Assembly (NCBI RefSeq): GCF_011801145.1
Contig: NZ_CP046172.1
Span: forward strand, 806,001 to 870,000
Reading direction: 5' to 3'
DNA length: 64,000 bases
DNA from: Nocardia arthritidis
GTDB lineage: Bacteria > Actinomycetota > Actinomycetes > Mycobacteriales > Mycobacteriaceae
Positions 17,805 through 25,625 of the stretch are shown piece by piece. The translations under genes and the position numbers were made by a program. Under the pieces are notes generated by a model. That model saw only the letters and a program-made list of their open reading frames with translations. It did no database searches and was not told the DNA's origin. Position 1 is the stretch's first letter. Each line of letters begins with the position of its first letter.

Positions 17805-18263
17805 ATGACCACTGAGACCGTCAAGATCCACGTCGACCACGAGACCACCAAGCGGCTCGGCGACTGGACCAGCGCCACCGGCTTCGACGTCAAAGCCCGC
17901 TACGGCAGCGTGGTGATCGATCTGCGCTCGCCGCGGATCGAGGGCGACGAACCGATCGAGGTGCACGTCAACCTGGACCACGCGATGGTCAAACTGCTCG
18001 TCCCGGAATACGCGGTGATCGATCAGACCGAACTGGAATGGACCGGCCGCGGCAGGGTGAAGGATTTCGCCCGCCCGCAGCAGGCCGCGGGCCGGGTCAT
18101 CCGGCTCACCGGCACCAGCGCGAAGAGCGAATTCCGGGTGCACCGCGGCGGCATCGCCATTCTGTCCGCACTGTTCTCGCGGGAGTTCCTGGAGGACGCG
18201 CGCCGGGCGAACAAGGAGGGCCGCACACCCACCCTGCTCGACCCGGAAAACGCGCCGCGTTGA
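17805..18263 (+). CDS. conserved protein of unknown function under PadR control
   Basis: ATG 17805 has GAGAGGA eight bases upstream, so upstream in-frame starts are rejected. The 152-residue protein has no signal peptide or membrane segment. It shows an alternating beta pattern (VKARYGSVVIDLRSPRI, EVHVNLDHAMVKLLVPEYAV), as in small proteins with a DUF1707- or adhesin-like beta-helix repeat, followed by a charged helical tail. No catalytic motif is seen. Its only functional clue is divergence from the PadR gene; such pairs often encode stress-envelope functions. Confidence 0.7.
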   Translation: MTTETVKIHVDHETTKRLGDWTSATGFDVKARYGSVVIDLRSPRIEGDEPIEVHVNLDHAMVKLLVPEYAVIDQTELEWTGRGRVKDFARPQQAAGRVIRLTGTSAKSEFRVHRGGIAILSALFSREFLEDARRANKEGRTPTLLDPENAPR

Positions 18264-18287
18264 ACCGGATACGCATCGAATTCGGTG

Positions 18288-18323
18288 GTCCCGCATTGTG
18301 TCCAATTGGACACACTGCGGGAC
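18288..18323. promoter_or_regulatory. 36-bp near-perfect palindrome upstream of parA-like gene
   Basis: Two 18-base arms, starting GTCCCGCA and ending TGCGGGAC and meeting at a central AATT, match at 17 of 18 positions with no loop. The site lies 24 bases after the preceding stop and 91 bases before the ParA start. The missing loop and missing T-run argue for a dimeric-protein site, perhaps a centromere-like site or parA operator, rather than an intrinsic terminator. Confidence 0.7.
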
Positions 18324-18329
18324 TCGCGG

Positions 18330-18348
18330 TGTCATGCGAGCAATGACA
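18330..18348. promoter_or_regulatory. second inverted repeat upstream of parA-like gene
   Basis: TGTCAT and ATGACA are separated by seven bases, immediately downstream of the 36-bp palindrome. It could be an accessory operator or promoter-proximal site for the ParA/ParB-like operon. Confidence 0.4.
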
Positions 18349-18414
18349 GGCCGCGGCCGGTAGCCGTGTAAAACTTTCCACCACACGGTATTCCTCAGCA
18401 TCGGAGGACGGTCC

Positions 18415-19140
18415 ATGACGAATTCTGTTGCGCAACTCGATCTGCCGAAACCGCTCGTCATCACGCTCGGGAATCTCAAAGGGGGCGTTGGGAAGACGAC
18501 CTCGGCCTTCTTCCTTGCCTCGTATTTCGCGCTGGTACACGAACTTCGCGTGCTCGTCATCGACGCCGACCCGCTCAGCCAGACCGGATATTCCTGGTAT
18601 CGGCGGCTGCAGAAGGGCGAGGTCGAGGTCCCGTTCGAATTGATCGCCTTTCCGTCCCGGCACGTGAACGACTGCATCACCGACAATTCGGCAAAGTTCG
18701 ATGTCGTCATCGTCGACGCGGGCGGTGAATCGGCGGAGATCTTCAAGGCCGCCATACCGCAGAGCGATGAGCTCATACTGCTGACCAGCGTCAGCCCGTC
18801 GGAGGTCAAGCGGGTGCCGAGTACCTATAAGGCCGCCGAGGAGGCGGCCGCGGGCAGCGGCCGGGAAATCCGGGTGCGCGTCCTGATGACCAAGGTTCCG
18901 GTGACCATGAAGAACGGTGTGAACGTCTCCACCGAATACCGGGTGCAGCGGGCGAATCTGGAGGACGCCGGATACGACGTTTTCGATTCGTATCTGAGCG
19001 CGTGGAAGTGGTACCGCGAGGCGGCCGACGGCGAGGTCGGCGACGGCGCCGAGAATCCGATCGCGGACCTGGGGGAGTATCGGCAGGTCGGTGACGAATT
19101 ACTGAGCCCGTACCGGGCGGTGATGGAGGTGTCGGCCTGA
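18415..19140 (+). CDS. ParA-like partition ATPase
   Basis: The 241-residue protein has the deviant Walker A box LKGGVGKTTS (Lys22 and Lys27), Walker A-prime VLVIDADPLSQTG, and Walker B VVIVDAGGE. It belongs to the ParA/MinD group that binds DNA or membranes as an ATP dimer and moves cargo. GGAGGA six bases before the ATG supports the start. Its stop codon overlaps the start of the next gene by one base. It is shorter than chromosomal ParA/Soj and more like plasmid or integrative-element ParA proteins. Confidence 0.85.
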   Translation: MTNSVAQLDLPKPLVITLGNLKGGVGKTTSAFFLASYFALVHELRVLVIDADPLSQTGYSWYRRLQKGEVEVPFELIAFPSRHVNDCITDNSAKFDVVIVDAGGESAEIFKAAIPQSDELILLTSVSPSEVKRVPSTYKAAEEAAAGSGREIRVRVLMTKVPVTMKNGVNVSTEYRVQRANLEDAGYDVFDSYLSAWKWYREAADGEVGDGAENPIADLGEYRQVGDELLSPYRAVMEVSA

Positions 19141-19991
19141 TGCCTCCGCAACGCAGGAAGGGTTCCATCGGCGGCGCGCCGAATTCGGCCGCGCGCACCG
19201 TCAATCCGTTGAGCGACAAGGCCGAGCACACGCCGCCGGTTTCGCCGCTGCGCGACGCCGAATGGCGGCCGGCGAAAATCACGCCCGCCGCCGAGGACGC
19301 GATATTCACCGGCGTGAACGTGCTCACGATGCCATTGCCCGCCGCGGGCGACGGACCGCTGAGCGATCAGGAGCAGGCCCAGCTTTCGGCGTGCGAATCC
19401 TCGATCGATAAATTGCGGATGGCGTTCTGGGCGGCGGGCCGGGCGCTGCAGATCGTGCGCGACGGCAGGCTCTACCGGCAGAGCCACGGAACCTTCGACG
19501 ATTATGTGGAGCAGCGCTGGGATATGCAGCGCTCATACGCGCACAAGCTGATTCGCGCCTGGCCGCTGGCGGCGCGGCTGCATCCGGTGGCCCCTGCGAT
19601 AAACGAGGGCCAGGTGCGCGAATTGCTGCCGGTGGCCGCCGAATACGGCGAGGATGCGGCGGTGACGGTCTACACCACCATCGCGAATTCCGGGGATGCG
19701 AAGGTCACCGCGAGTAAATTGCGCGCGGCCGTTTCGGTGCTGCCGGATCATTTCGACGAGACCGAGGTGGTCGAGCGGCTGCGCGCATGGCTGCGCGGCG
19801 ATCTGGTGGACGAACCGCGCGGCGAATCCGGTGAACGAGTGCTCGATCTGTTCTCCACCGTCGAATCGCGGCTGGCCGCGCTGACCCGGCGGGTGGTGCG
19901 AGGATCGAGCAACGACCCTGCGGCGGCACGCGAATTCGCGGCGAAACTGCGTACGCTGGCCGAGCAGATCGAGGAGCAGATCACGGCCTGA
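19140..19991 (+). CDS. ParB-like or accessory DNA-binding partner of the ParA-like ATPase
   Basis: Translationally coupled to the ParA-like gene (TGATG). The 283-residue protein has a disordered, basic N terminus of about 50 residues, a site rich in Lys and Arg as in many ParA partners. A helical core follows (KLRMAFWAAGRALQIVRDGR, then TFDDYVEQRWDMQRSYAHKL and a C-terminal coiled-coil-like end). The core resembles a DNA-binding module found in actinobacterial plasmid and phage proteins. It lacks the standard ParB nuclease-fold motif. I infer that it recognises a nearby site, possibly the 36-bp palindrome. Two terminator-like features follow it. Confidence 0.65.
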   Translation: MPPQRRKGSIGGAPNSAARTVNPLSDKAEHTPPVSPLRDAEWRPAKITPAAEDAIFTGVNVLTMPLPAAGDGPLSDQEQAQLSACESSIDKLRMAFWAAGRALQIVRDGRLYRQSHGTFDDYVEQRWDMQRSYAHKLIRAWPLAARLHPVAPAINEGQVRELLPVAAEYGEDAAVTVYTTIANSGDAKVTASKLRAAVSVLPDHFDETEVVERLRAWLRGDLVDEPRGESGERVLDLFSTVESRLAALTRRVVRGSSNDPAAAREFAAKLRTLAEQIEEQITA

Positions 19992-20007
19992 ATCGGCGAG
20001 AACAGAC

Positions 20008-20045
20008 GCCCCGCAGCGGAATCGGACGCTGCGGGGCTTGTTTTT
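20008..20045 (+). terminator. Rho-independent terminator after the ParA/ParB-like operon
   Basis: A perfect 11-bp GC-rich stem (20008-20018 with 20027-20037) closes an 8-base loop and is followed by TTGTTTTT. This is the clearest intrinsic terminator in the window and lies 17 bases past the stop codon. Confidence 0.92.
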
Positions 20046-20269
20046 GCCTGGGATTAGTTATTGATTCGTTACCACGAGAACGTGTGTCGAAACTTTGTGC
20101 GCCCCTGAATGTGTCGAATGATGACTGGCTGGATCCGCTGGACTGCACGAGATCTCCGTGATGGTTTTCGAAATCGTTTCGAGGTCGAGGTGGGAAGTCC
20201 CGCGACGCCACGCACCTGCGGCGCCACGGCCTGCCGCGGCCATCGATGTGAGCATCGGAGGACCGCATC

Positions 20270-21196
20270 ATGGCATCAACCGAAGACGTCCGATTATCGA
20301 GGTTCCTGCATCAGCTGCTGCTCTGGGCCTTGGCGGCCGGAGCGTTCGTCGCGGCGCTGTTCCTCGCATCCCTCATGACCAGCGGGCACGCATCGGCCCA
20401 GCCGCCGATACTGCCCGGTATCGGGATCGAGAAACCCGCCATTGTCGAAATCCCGGCCATCGAAACAACTCCCGTTGTCATCATCGATGCGCCCGCTGTT
20501 CCGGCTCCGATCACTGAGAGCCACTGCTCCGAAAGCCGGGTCGATGTGCCCGCTGTTCCGGCTCCGATCACCGAGAGCCGGGGCTCCGAAAGCTGGAGCG
20601 CCGAAATTCCGGTCATCGCAACGCCTCCGGTGGAGCTGCCGGTCGCGGCCGCACAGAATGTGCCCGGCCTGCCCGGATCCCCGCTCGCGCTGCCCGGCAT
20701 CGAACTCTCGGTGCACGCGGGCGTGCCGGGCATCGAATTCACCACGCCGGTACGGATTCCCGGACTGGAGCTGGCGCCGGGCCAGCGGATCGAACTGCCC
20801 TTCCTCTCCGGCGCTCCCGGCTTGCGGCAGCCCGCGCCCGCGGTGGCGCCGAAGTCGAGGGGTGAGCGCGCCGTCGAGGCCGCGCGCGGCAAGCTCGGCG
20901 CGGCGTACGGCACCGGCTCGGCGGGACCCGATTCCTTCGACTGCTCGGGTCTGGTCCAGTGGTCGTACGGGCAGGCGGGTGTCGAGGTGCCGCGCACCAG
21001 CTACGACCAGTTGGCCGGCGGTACCCCGGTGGGCCTGGACGAGCTGCGGCCCGGCGATGTCGTCTCGTTCTACGGCGGCGGGCACTCCGCGCTCTACGCG
21101 GGTGACGGCAAGGTGATCCACGCGTCGACGCCCGGCCGCGGCGTCGTGCTCTCGCCGATGTCCGAGATGCCCGTCGCGGGCGCCTGTCGGTACTGA
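20270..21196 (+). CDS. secreted NlpC/P60 peptidoglycan hydrolase
   Basis: The 308-residue protein has an N-terminal membrane-spanning or signal segment (about residues 13-37), a low-complexity linker rich in Pro, Val and Ile, and a C-terminal NlpC/P60 domain. The catalytic Cys225 lies in DSFDCSGLVQWSYG and His272 in GGGHSALYAG, with a further polar residue in KVIHASTPG. These enzymes cut peptide stems in the cell wall. The linker contains an exact 57-base duplication (19 residues; DNA copies start near 20491 and 20548). GGAGGA precedes the start. No c-di-AMP riboswitch of the kind often found before such genes was recognised. Confidence 0.87.
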   Translation: MASTEDVRLSRFLHQLLLWALAAGAFVAALFLASLMTSGHASAQPPILPGIGIEKPAIVEIPAIETTPVVIIDAPAVPAPITESHCSESRVDVPAVPAPITESRGSESWSAEIPVIATPPVELPVAAAQNVPGLPGSPLALPGIELSVHAGVPGIEFTTPVRIPGLELAPGQRIELPFLSGAPGLRQPAPAVAPKSRGERAVEAARGKLGAAYGTGSAGPDSFDCSGLVQWSYGQAGVEVPRTSYDQLAGGTPVGLDELRPGDVVSFYGGGHSALYAGDGKVIHASTPGRGVVLSPMSEMPVAGACRY

Positions 21197-21296
21197 ATCA
21201 CCCGGTGGCCGAATCGCTTCGGTTCGACACCGCACGAAAGACGCAGTGGTGCACCCTCGGTGGGGAAGCCGATCGTGCCGCAGCAGGTAGCTGGTC

Positions 21297-21815
21297 TCAG
21301 GTTCGCGTTGTGCTGGAATTTCGCGGGTCGGTGAGGAATTCGCCGATCAGTGCGGTGCCCGGTCCCGGTCGGGCGCCTGGTCCGACTGTCGCATAAGTGT
21401 TTTCGTGGTTCAGCTCGCCGCCGCATTCGGCGCACACCATGCGCGCGCTGGTGTGCCGTCCGCAGTCGGTGTGCGTGACGAGCGCGGGCGGACCGTCCGG
21501 GGCGGCCCATTTGTCGCCCCAGGCGACGATGGCCGCGATGATCGGATAGAGGTCGTAACCCTTTGCGGTCAGCACATATTCGTGACGCACCGGAGCGGAT
21601 CGGTACTCGCGTCGCTCGACAATGCCGTTGCGCTCCAGGGTTTCCAGGCGGGTGGACAGCACGTTGGTCGCGATGCCGAGGTCGCGGCGCAGATCCTCGA
21701 ACCGGGTCATCCCTGCGAAGAGGTCGCGCACGATCAGCGGGGTCCAGCGCTCGCCGATGATGCCGGTGGCGCGGGCGATCGAACAGGCGATATCGCCGAA
21801 CGGTTGGCGGGGCAT
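21297..21815 (-). CDS. HxlR-family transcriptional regulator with C-terminal zinc-ribbon-like tail
   Basis: Residues 10-100 form the HxlR winged helix (CSIARATGIIGERWTPLIVR, then LGIATNVLSTRLETLERNGI and a wing with VRHEYVLTAKG). The tail holds three cysteines and a histidine (DCGRHTSARMVCAECGGEL), possibly a small metal site. TAGGAT six bases before the ATG implies a leaderless transcript. It shares a 13-bp inverted repeat with the divergent SnoaL-like gene and probably represses both. Confidence 0.87.
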   Translation of the reverse strand: MPRQPFGDIACSIARATGIIGERWTPLIVRDLFAGMTRFEDLRRDLGIATNVLSTRLETLERNGIVERREYRSAPVRHEYVLTAKGYDLYPIIAAIVAWGDKWAAPDGPPALVTHTDCGRHTSARMVCAECGGELNHENTYATVGPGARPGPGTALIGEFLTDPRNSSTTRT

Positions 21816-21821
21816 GGGCCG

Positions 21822-21879
21822 ATCCTAGTCGATTGCTTTTTGAAAGTGACTAGGTAGAGTGGCTTGCAAAAAGCAATCG
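21822..21879. promoter_or_regulatory. HxlR operator and divergent promoters
   Basis: A perfect 13-bp inverted repeat, CGATTGCTTTTTG (21830-21842) and CAAAAAGCAATCG (21867-21879), has a 24-base spacer. For the plus strand, TTGCTT (21833-21838), 16 bases and TAGAGT (21855-21860) form a promoter, so the left arm covers -35 and the right arm the start of transcription. For the minus strand, TAGGAT lies at 21822-21827. Confidence 0.7.
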
Positions 21880-21891
21880 AAGGGCGTGGTG

Positions 21892-22317
21892 ATGGCGACG
21901 GAAACCGATGTGGTCGCGGCATTCTGTGCGGCGGCGCGGCACAACGATGTGGACGGCATGGTCGCGGCGCTCGCGCCGGACGCCGAACTGATCTCACCGC
22001 TGTCCAGCCGGATCGTCATCCGTGGGCGGGACGATCTGCGCATCGCGCTCGGGGTGATCTACGGATCGCTGACCGATCTGCGCTGGACCGAGTTCATCGG
22101 TTCGGGAAGTACCCGGGTCGCGGTGAGCGAGGCCGGGATCGGCCGCTTCGGCATCACCGACGCGATGATCATCGAGCTGGCCGAGGACGGCCGAATCCGG
22201 CGCATCCGCCCGCATTTGCGCCCGTGGCTCGGCACGACGGTGTTCGCGCTGCTGGGCGCGGCGAAGCTGGGCAGGTATCCGGGGCTGATGCGCCGGGCGT
22301 TGCGGCCAGATGGGTAG
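21892..22317 (+). CDS. SnoaL-like (NTF2-fold) protein
   Basis: ATG 21892 is used because AGGG lies upstream and because the earlier in-frame ATG (21859) falls inside the operator. The 141-residue protein shows the NTF2-like pattern of SnoaL proteins: an N-terminal helix with AAFCAAARHNDVDGMVAALA, then DAELISPLSSRIVIRGRDDL. Members are small cyclases, isomerases or ketosteroid-isomerase-like enzymes, or ligand binders. Control by the divergent HxlR regulator points to a response to a small electrophile or aromatic compound. Confidence 0.78.
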   Translation: MATETDVVAAFCAAARHNDVDGMVAALAPDAELISPLSSRIVIRGRDDLRIALGVIYGSLTDLRWTEFIGSGSTRVAVSEAGIGRFGITDAMIIELAEDGRIRRIRPHLRPWLGTTVFALLGAAKLGRYPGLMRRALRPDG

Positions 22318-22444
22318 TGAAAACTGTTGTAACGCAGTGATGTTGAATCATCAGTCGCTAGAGGTTCAACGAAAATCGTTGCGGCCCAATATATTTGGTG
22401 TATAGATTTGTCCGATACCGGCCGAGTCGCCGTGAGGCACGCGC

Positions 22445-23188
22445 CTAGCGGGGTCGGCGGACCTTCGTACGGGCGACGAGTTCGATCGTGACTGCGACGG
22501 AACAGGATTGGGCGAGCAGAAGTCCGACCAGCACCAGGATTTGCACAGCGCCCGCCTGGTAGGCGGAGCCGCTTGCGACCAGCACGCCGACGAAAGCGCC
22601 TGGGAGCGTGACCAATCCGACGGTCCGGGTCTGATCGACGCCGGGTAGGAGCGCATCGGCGGCGGTGCGGCGGATGACCTCCATCCGCGCGTCGCGTTCG
22701 GTGAGGCCGAGGCTCAGCGCGGCCTCCACCTCGCCCCAGCGCTGTTCGATCGCGTCGAGCGCGCGGCGGGCGGCCAGCGAGGTCGCGGTCATCGCGCCGC
22801 CGAGGACAATGCCGCCGATCGGCACCAGCGCAACGCCCTTGATCGGAACCACCCCGCTCACCAGCATCATCGGCAGCACCGCCGCCATACCGGCGGCGAG
22901 CGCCAGCGCGAGCCACGCCGCGGTGCAGCCCGAGCCGGAGCGCCGCGCCGAGGTGAATACCGCCGCGACGAACATCACCGCGAGCACCAGCAGCGAGGAC
23001 CACAGGTGCGCGAGCGCGGCGGCAAGTACCAGCGCGACCGCCGCCAGCTGGGTGGCGCCGCGCGCGGCCGCCCGCGGTGGCACCCAGGCCGAGTCGAGTT
23101 CGGCGAACCAGTAGACCGCCGCGGCGGCGGCGACCAGCACCGTGCACAGCGCCGCCAACGCGATGCCGGGCGTCGCGACCGAATTCAC
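22445..23188 (-). CDS. FetB-like (UPF0014) ABC transporter permease
   Basis: GTG 23188 is chosen because a strong GGAGGTGA lies upstream. The 247-residue protein has about six to seven hydrophobic helices. It carries the family's hallmark near the C terminus, VTLPGAFVGVLVASGSAYQA, with an ALSLGLTERDARM coupling region before it. Such proteins form the membrane part of the FetAB exporter, linked to iron homeostasis and peroxide resistance in E. coli. No partner ATPase gene of the FetA type is next to it, so the partner must lie elsewhere. Confidence 0.8.
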   Translation of the reverse strand: MNSVATPGIALAALCTVLVAAAAAVYWFAELDSAWVPPRAAARGATQLAAVALVLAAALAHLWSSLLVLAVMFVAAVFTSARRSGSGCTAAWLALALAAGMAAVLPMMLVSGVVPIKGVALVPIGGIVLGGAMTATSLAARRALDAIEQRWGEVEAALSLGLTERDARMEVIRRTAADALLPGVDQTRTVGLVTLPGAFVGVLVASGSAYQAGAVQILVLVGLLLAQSCSVAVTIELVARTKVRRPR

Positions 23189-23266
23189 CGCGCACTCACC
23201 TCCGTGCCTCGGAATGGGGTCTGAACTGGGCAATCGTAGGCAGCGGTTGCGCAGCACCGAATTCAG

Positions 23267-24538
23267 GTGCCATCATCGGCCAATGATCTCCTCTCATGGA
23301 AAGGCGGCCACCGCCTTCGCGCGGTGACCCGCGTTACGCCGTCGCGGCGGCTGGTTTCCCGCGAACAATCTCGAACTGAACTCATTTCGCTGGCCTGTCG
23401 GTTGCGCGACGAATGGTCGCGGGTGGCGTTGTCCACCGATCCGGCCGATCGAACCGCTGCGGAATCCGCGATTGCCGAGCTGTATCGGCTGGTCGGCGCG
23501 TCGCCGCCGGAATTCGTCTGGGTGCCCTCTCCTACGGCGGCTGTCGAGGTGCTGCGCGATGATCCCGCTGGCTCAACGGATCTGACCGTGCTGCACCGGC
23601 CGCTGAGCTCATGGCCGGTGCGTTCGCGCCTGGTGCAAGCGAAATCCCAACTGGCACAACGTCTCGAAGACCGGACGCAGCGACGGTTTCCCACCGAACC
23701 CTGGGCCTGGTATGGGCCGGAGGCGACGGCGATGTCGCCGCGGGCCCTGGCTGCCTCCGCGGAGTCGACGGGCCGGATCCTCGACTCGGTCGTGCGGCAG
23801 CCGCTGCTGAACACCTTGCGGGACAACCTGTATCAACCGATGCGGCGCATGCTGCTCACCGAAAACGGCGTCAATTCGCCGGTGGCCGGGCACGAACAGT
23901 ACGACACCTGGGGCCTGGCGTATTTCGGCCTGCTGCGGGACGGCGGGTGTCTCCGATTCGGCCATGCCGACGCGCATCACCTCGACCAGTGGCTGACGCT
24001 GGCCCGCTCGGCAGGTTGGTGGTGGCCCGGTGAGCGGCGCTGTGTGCTGGCGGAAAGACCCGCCGCGATCCACACCGAGGCATTTGGCGATGTGCGGTTG
24101 CGGCCGCATCATCCGGATCGCCGTGCGGTCGAATTCGTCGATGGCACAGGTATTTTCGCCGTACACGGCACTGCGGTGCCGGAATGGGTGATAACCGGGC
24201 CGACCGTCGAGCTGATTCGGCGGGAACGCAATATCGAGGTGCGCCGGGTCGCGATCGAACGGTTCGGGTGGGACGCCTACATCGACGCGGCCGGACTGGA
24301 ATTGGTCGCGGCCGCGCCGGATCCAGGTAATCCGGGCGGAATGCTGCGGCTGTATCACGTACCGCGGTTCGCGAGTTCGCGAGTGTTACTGGTACTCAAC
24401 GGTTCTCGTGAGCGAGACGGTACCAGGCGCCGGTACGGCATCAATGTGCCCGCCGCCATGACGGATCCGGTGGCGGCCGCGGGCTGGTCGTACGGGCTGT
24501 CCGGGGCGCAGTACGCGCAACTCGTACGTCGCACGTAA
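23267..24538 (+). CDS. DUF6745-like protein of unknown function
   Basis: The 423-residue soluble protein resembles a family of uncharacterised actinobacterial proteins (DUF6745-like; moderate certainty). Visible traits are an N-terminal helical half with DEWSRVALSTDPADRTAAES, Trp-rich segments (AGWWWPGERRCVLAERP), and a central RRERNIEVRRVAIERFGWDAY that recalls a leucine-rich-repeat edge. No catalytic motif is clear. It is followed after 36 bases by a second small unknown gene and they probably form one unit. The start is uncertain: GTG 23267 is listed, and the conserved part begins about 40 residues later. Confidence 0.65.
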   Translation: MPSSANDLLSWKGGHRLRAVTRVTPSRRLVSREQSRTELISLACRLRDEWSRVALSTDPADRTAAESAIAELYRLVGASPPEFVWVPSPTAAVEVLRDDPAGSTDLTVLHRPLSSWPVRSRLVQAKSQLAQRLEDRTQRRFPTEPWAWYGPEATAMSPRALAASAESTGRILDSVVRQPLLNTLRDNLYQPMRRMLLTENGVNSPVAGHEQYDTWGLAYFGLLRDGGCLRFGHADAHHLDQWLTLARSAGWWWPGERRCVLAERPAAIHTEAFGDVRLRPHHPDRRAVEFVDGTGIFAVHGTAVPEWVITGPTVELIRRERNIEVRRVAIERFGWDAYIDAAGLELVAAAPDPGNPGGMLRLYHVPRFASSRVLLVLNGSRERDGTRRRYGINVPAAMTDPVAAAGWSYGLSGAQYAQLVRRT

Positions 24539-24574
24539 ATCCTTTTTCCGCAATCGAATCAACGGTGGTATGTC

Positions 24575-25024
24575 ATGCAGAAAACCCTTGCCGAACTGAC
24601 CGCGCGCACCGGTGTCGAGGTGCTCGACCATCTGGAGCGCGAGGTGCTCGTCCCGGTTGTCGCGGGCCTACAGGCCCAAGGCGACCTGATCGTCGTCCCG
24701 CTTGCCATGGCCGATGGCATCCAGCTTCCGGCCCATGGCGCATGGAATCCGGTGCCCGCCGCGGGTATCGAGGTGGTCCGCGGCGCGACCGGTGCGAATC
24801 CCCATGTGCTCGTTGCCGATCCGGGGAAATGCCGCTGGACCACGCTGGTTTTCGACCACACCGGTCTCGCCATCGGCTGCCTCGACACCAGTGACGTCGC
24901 CTACCTGCTGCACCCGGAACACGGCGGTAGTGGCATCGCGCCGGGGTGCTATGTGATTCGCAGGCAGCGCGAACGCACTGGTGCGCCGGGCAGTTGGGGT
25001 GCGACCCGAATGATCGCCGACTGA
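24575..25024 (+). CDS. unknown small protein paired with the DUF6745-like gene
   Basis: The 149-residue soluble protein has a helical start (LAELTARTGVEVLDHLEREVL) then a mostly beta part ending in GCYVIRRQRERT. The beta part contains HPEHGGSGIAPG and a Cys in GKCRWTTL. I recognise no family. Spacing and strand suggest co-expression with the upstream gene, and the pair may be a fixed cassette in this group of bacteria. Confidence 0.65.
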   Translation: MQKTLAELTARTGVEVLDHLEREVLVPVVAGLQAQGDLIVVPLAMADGIQLPAHGAWNPVPAAGIEVVRGATGANPHVLVADPGKCRWTTLVFDHTGLAIGCLDTSDVAYLLHPEHGGSGIAPGCYVIRRQRERTGAPGSWGATRMIAD

Positions 25025-25031
25025 GGCGGTC

Positions 25032-25074
25032 GCCTGCGGGTGGTGGCCCGGAGGGGAGCTCACCACCCTCAGGC
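25032..25074. terminator. bidirectional hairpin between convergent genes
   Basis: Arms of 14 bases (25032-25045 and 25061-25074) pair at 13 positions around a 15-base loop. The hairpin lies just past the plus-strand stop and covers the stop codon of the minus-strand SnoaL-like gene. No T-run is present. Confidence 0.5.
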
Positions 25075-25491
25075 CTGCGGGTCGCGCAGTGCCCGCTCCC
25101 AGTTCTGGGCGTTGGCGTATTCGCGCACGGTGACGATCTTTCCATCCGCGACCCGGAACACCGCAATGTTCTTGTTGTGGTACGGGTTTCCGTTGCGGAC
25201 GGTGCCCCACGAGCTCCATTCGACCGTCACCTGGTCGTCGGCGGCGAAGAAATTCGTCACCTCGATCCGGACCTCCTTATCCGGATCGAGCAGGGCGAAT
25301 GCGGTGCCGAGGAAGCCGTCGACGATCTGGTCGCGCCCCGTCCAGGTGCCCGAGAACGGCAGGTCGCCCGGGTACCAGAAGGTTGCCTCATCGGCGAAGC
25401 TGTCCCGGACGATATCGTTCTCGCCCGCCTTCAGCGCGTCGAAGTAACGGCGAACGACCTGCTCGGCGCCGAGGATCTGCGTGGTGGTCAT
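25069..25491 (-). CDS. SnoaL-like (NTF2-fold) polyketide-cyclase-type protein
   Basis: The 140-residue protein is a clear NTF2-like fold: VVRRYFDALKAGENDIVRDS, then FSGTWTGRDQIVDGF and a C-terminal strand pair with NKNIAVFRVADGKIVTVREY. The last stretch is typical of ketosteroid-isomerase-like ester cyclases and epoxide-hydrolase relatives. GGGAGGT six bases upstream supports the start. It is divergent from a LysR regulator across 134 bases and is its likely target. Substrate unknown. Confidence 0.78.
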   Translation of the reverse strand: MTTTQILGAEQVVRRYFDALKAGENDIVRDSFADEATFWYPGDLPFSGTWTGRDQIVDGFLGTAFALLDPDKEVRIEVTNFFAADDQVTVEWSSWGTVRNGNPYHNKNIAVFRVADGKIVTVREYANAQNWERALRDPQA

Positions 25492-25625
25492 GGTGCTACC
25501 TCCCTTTCGAGGGCTTGTTGCCCGGTGTTTGTCGCTGAGACCAGTTCACCTCGCCGGGCGGTTGTGAACAATGAGCACTCCACTTCTAGACTCATCAGCA
25601 TTCGTGATCAATGCGAGGAGTTGGT

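Noticed and set aside
18288..18323. Intrinsic terminator of the 17805 gene
   Set aside because: The palindrome has no loop and no T-run; its position before parA and the 17/18 symmetry fit a protein site better, though termination is not excluded.
19992..20269. c-di-AMP (ydaO-type) riboswitch before the NlpC/P60 gene
   Set aside because: Such riboswitches are common before these genes in actinobacteria, but I could not recognise the conserved blocks here.
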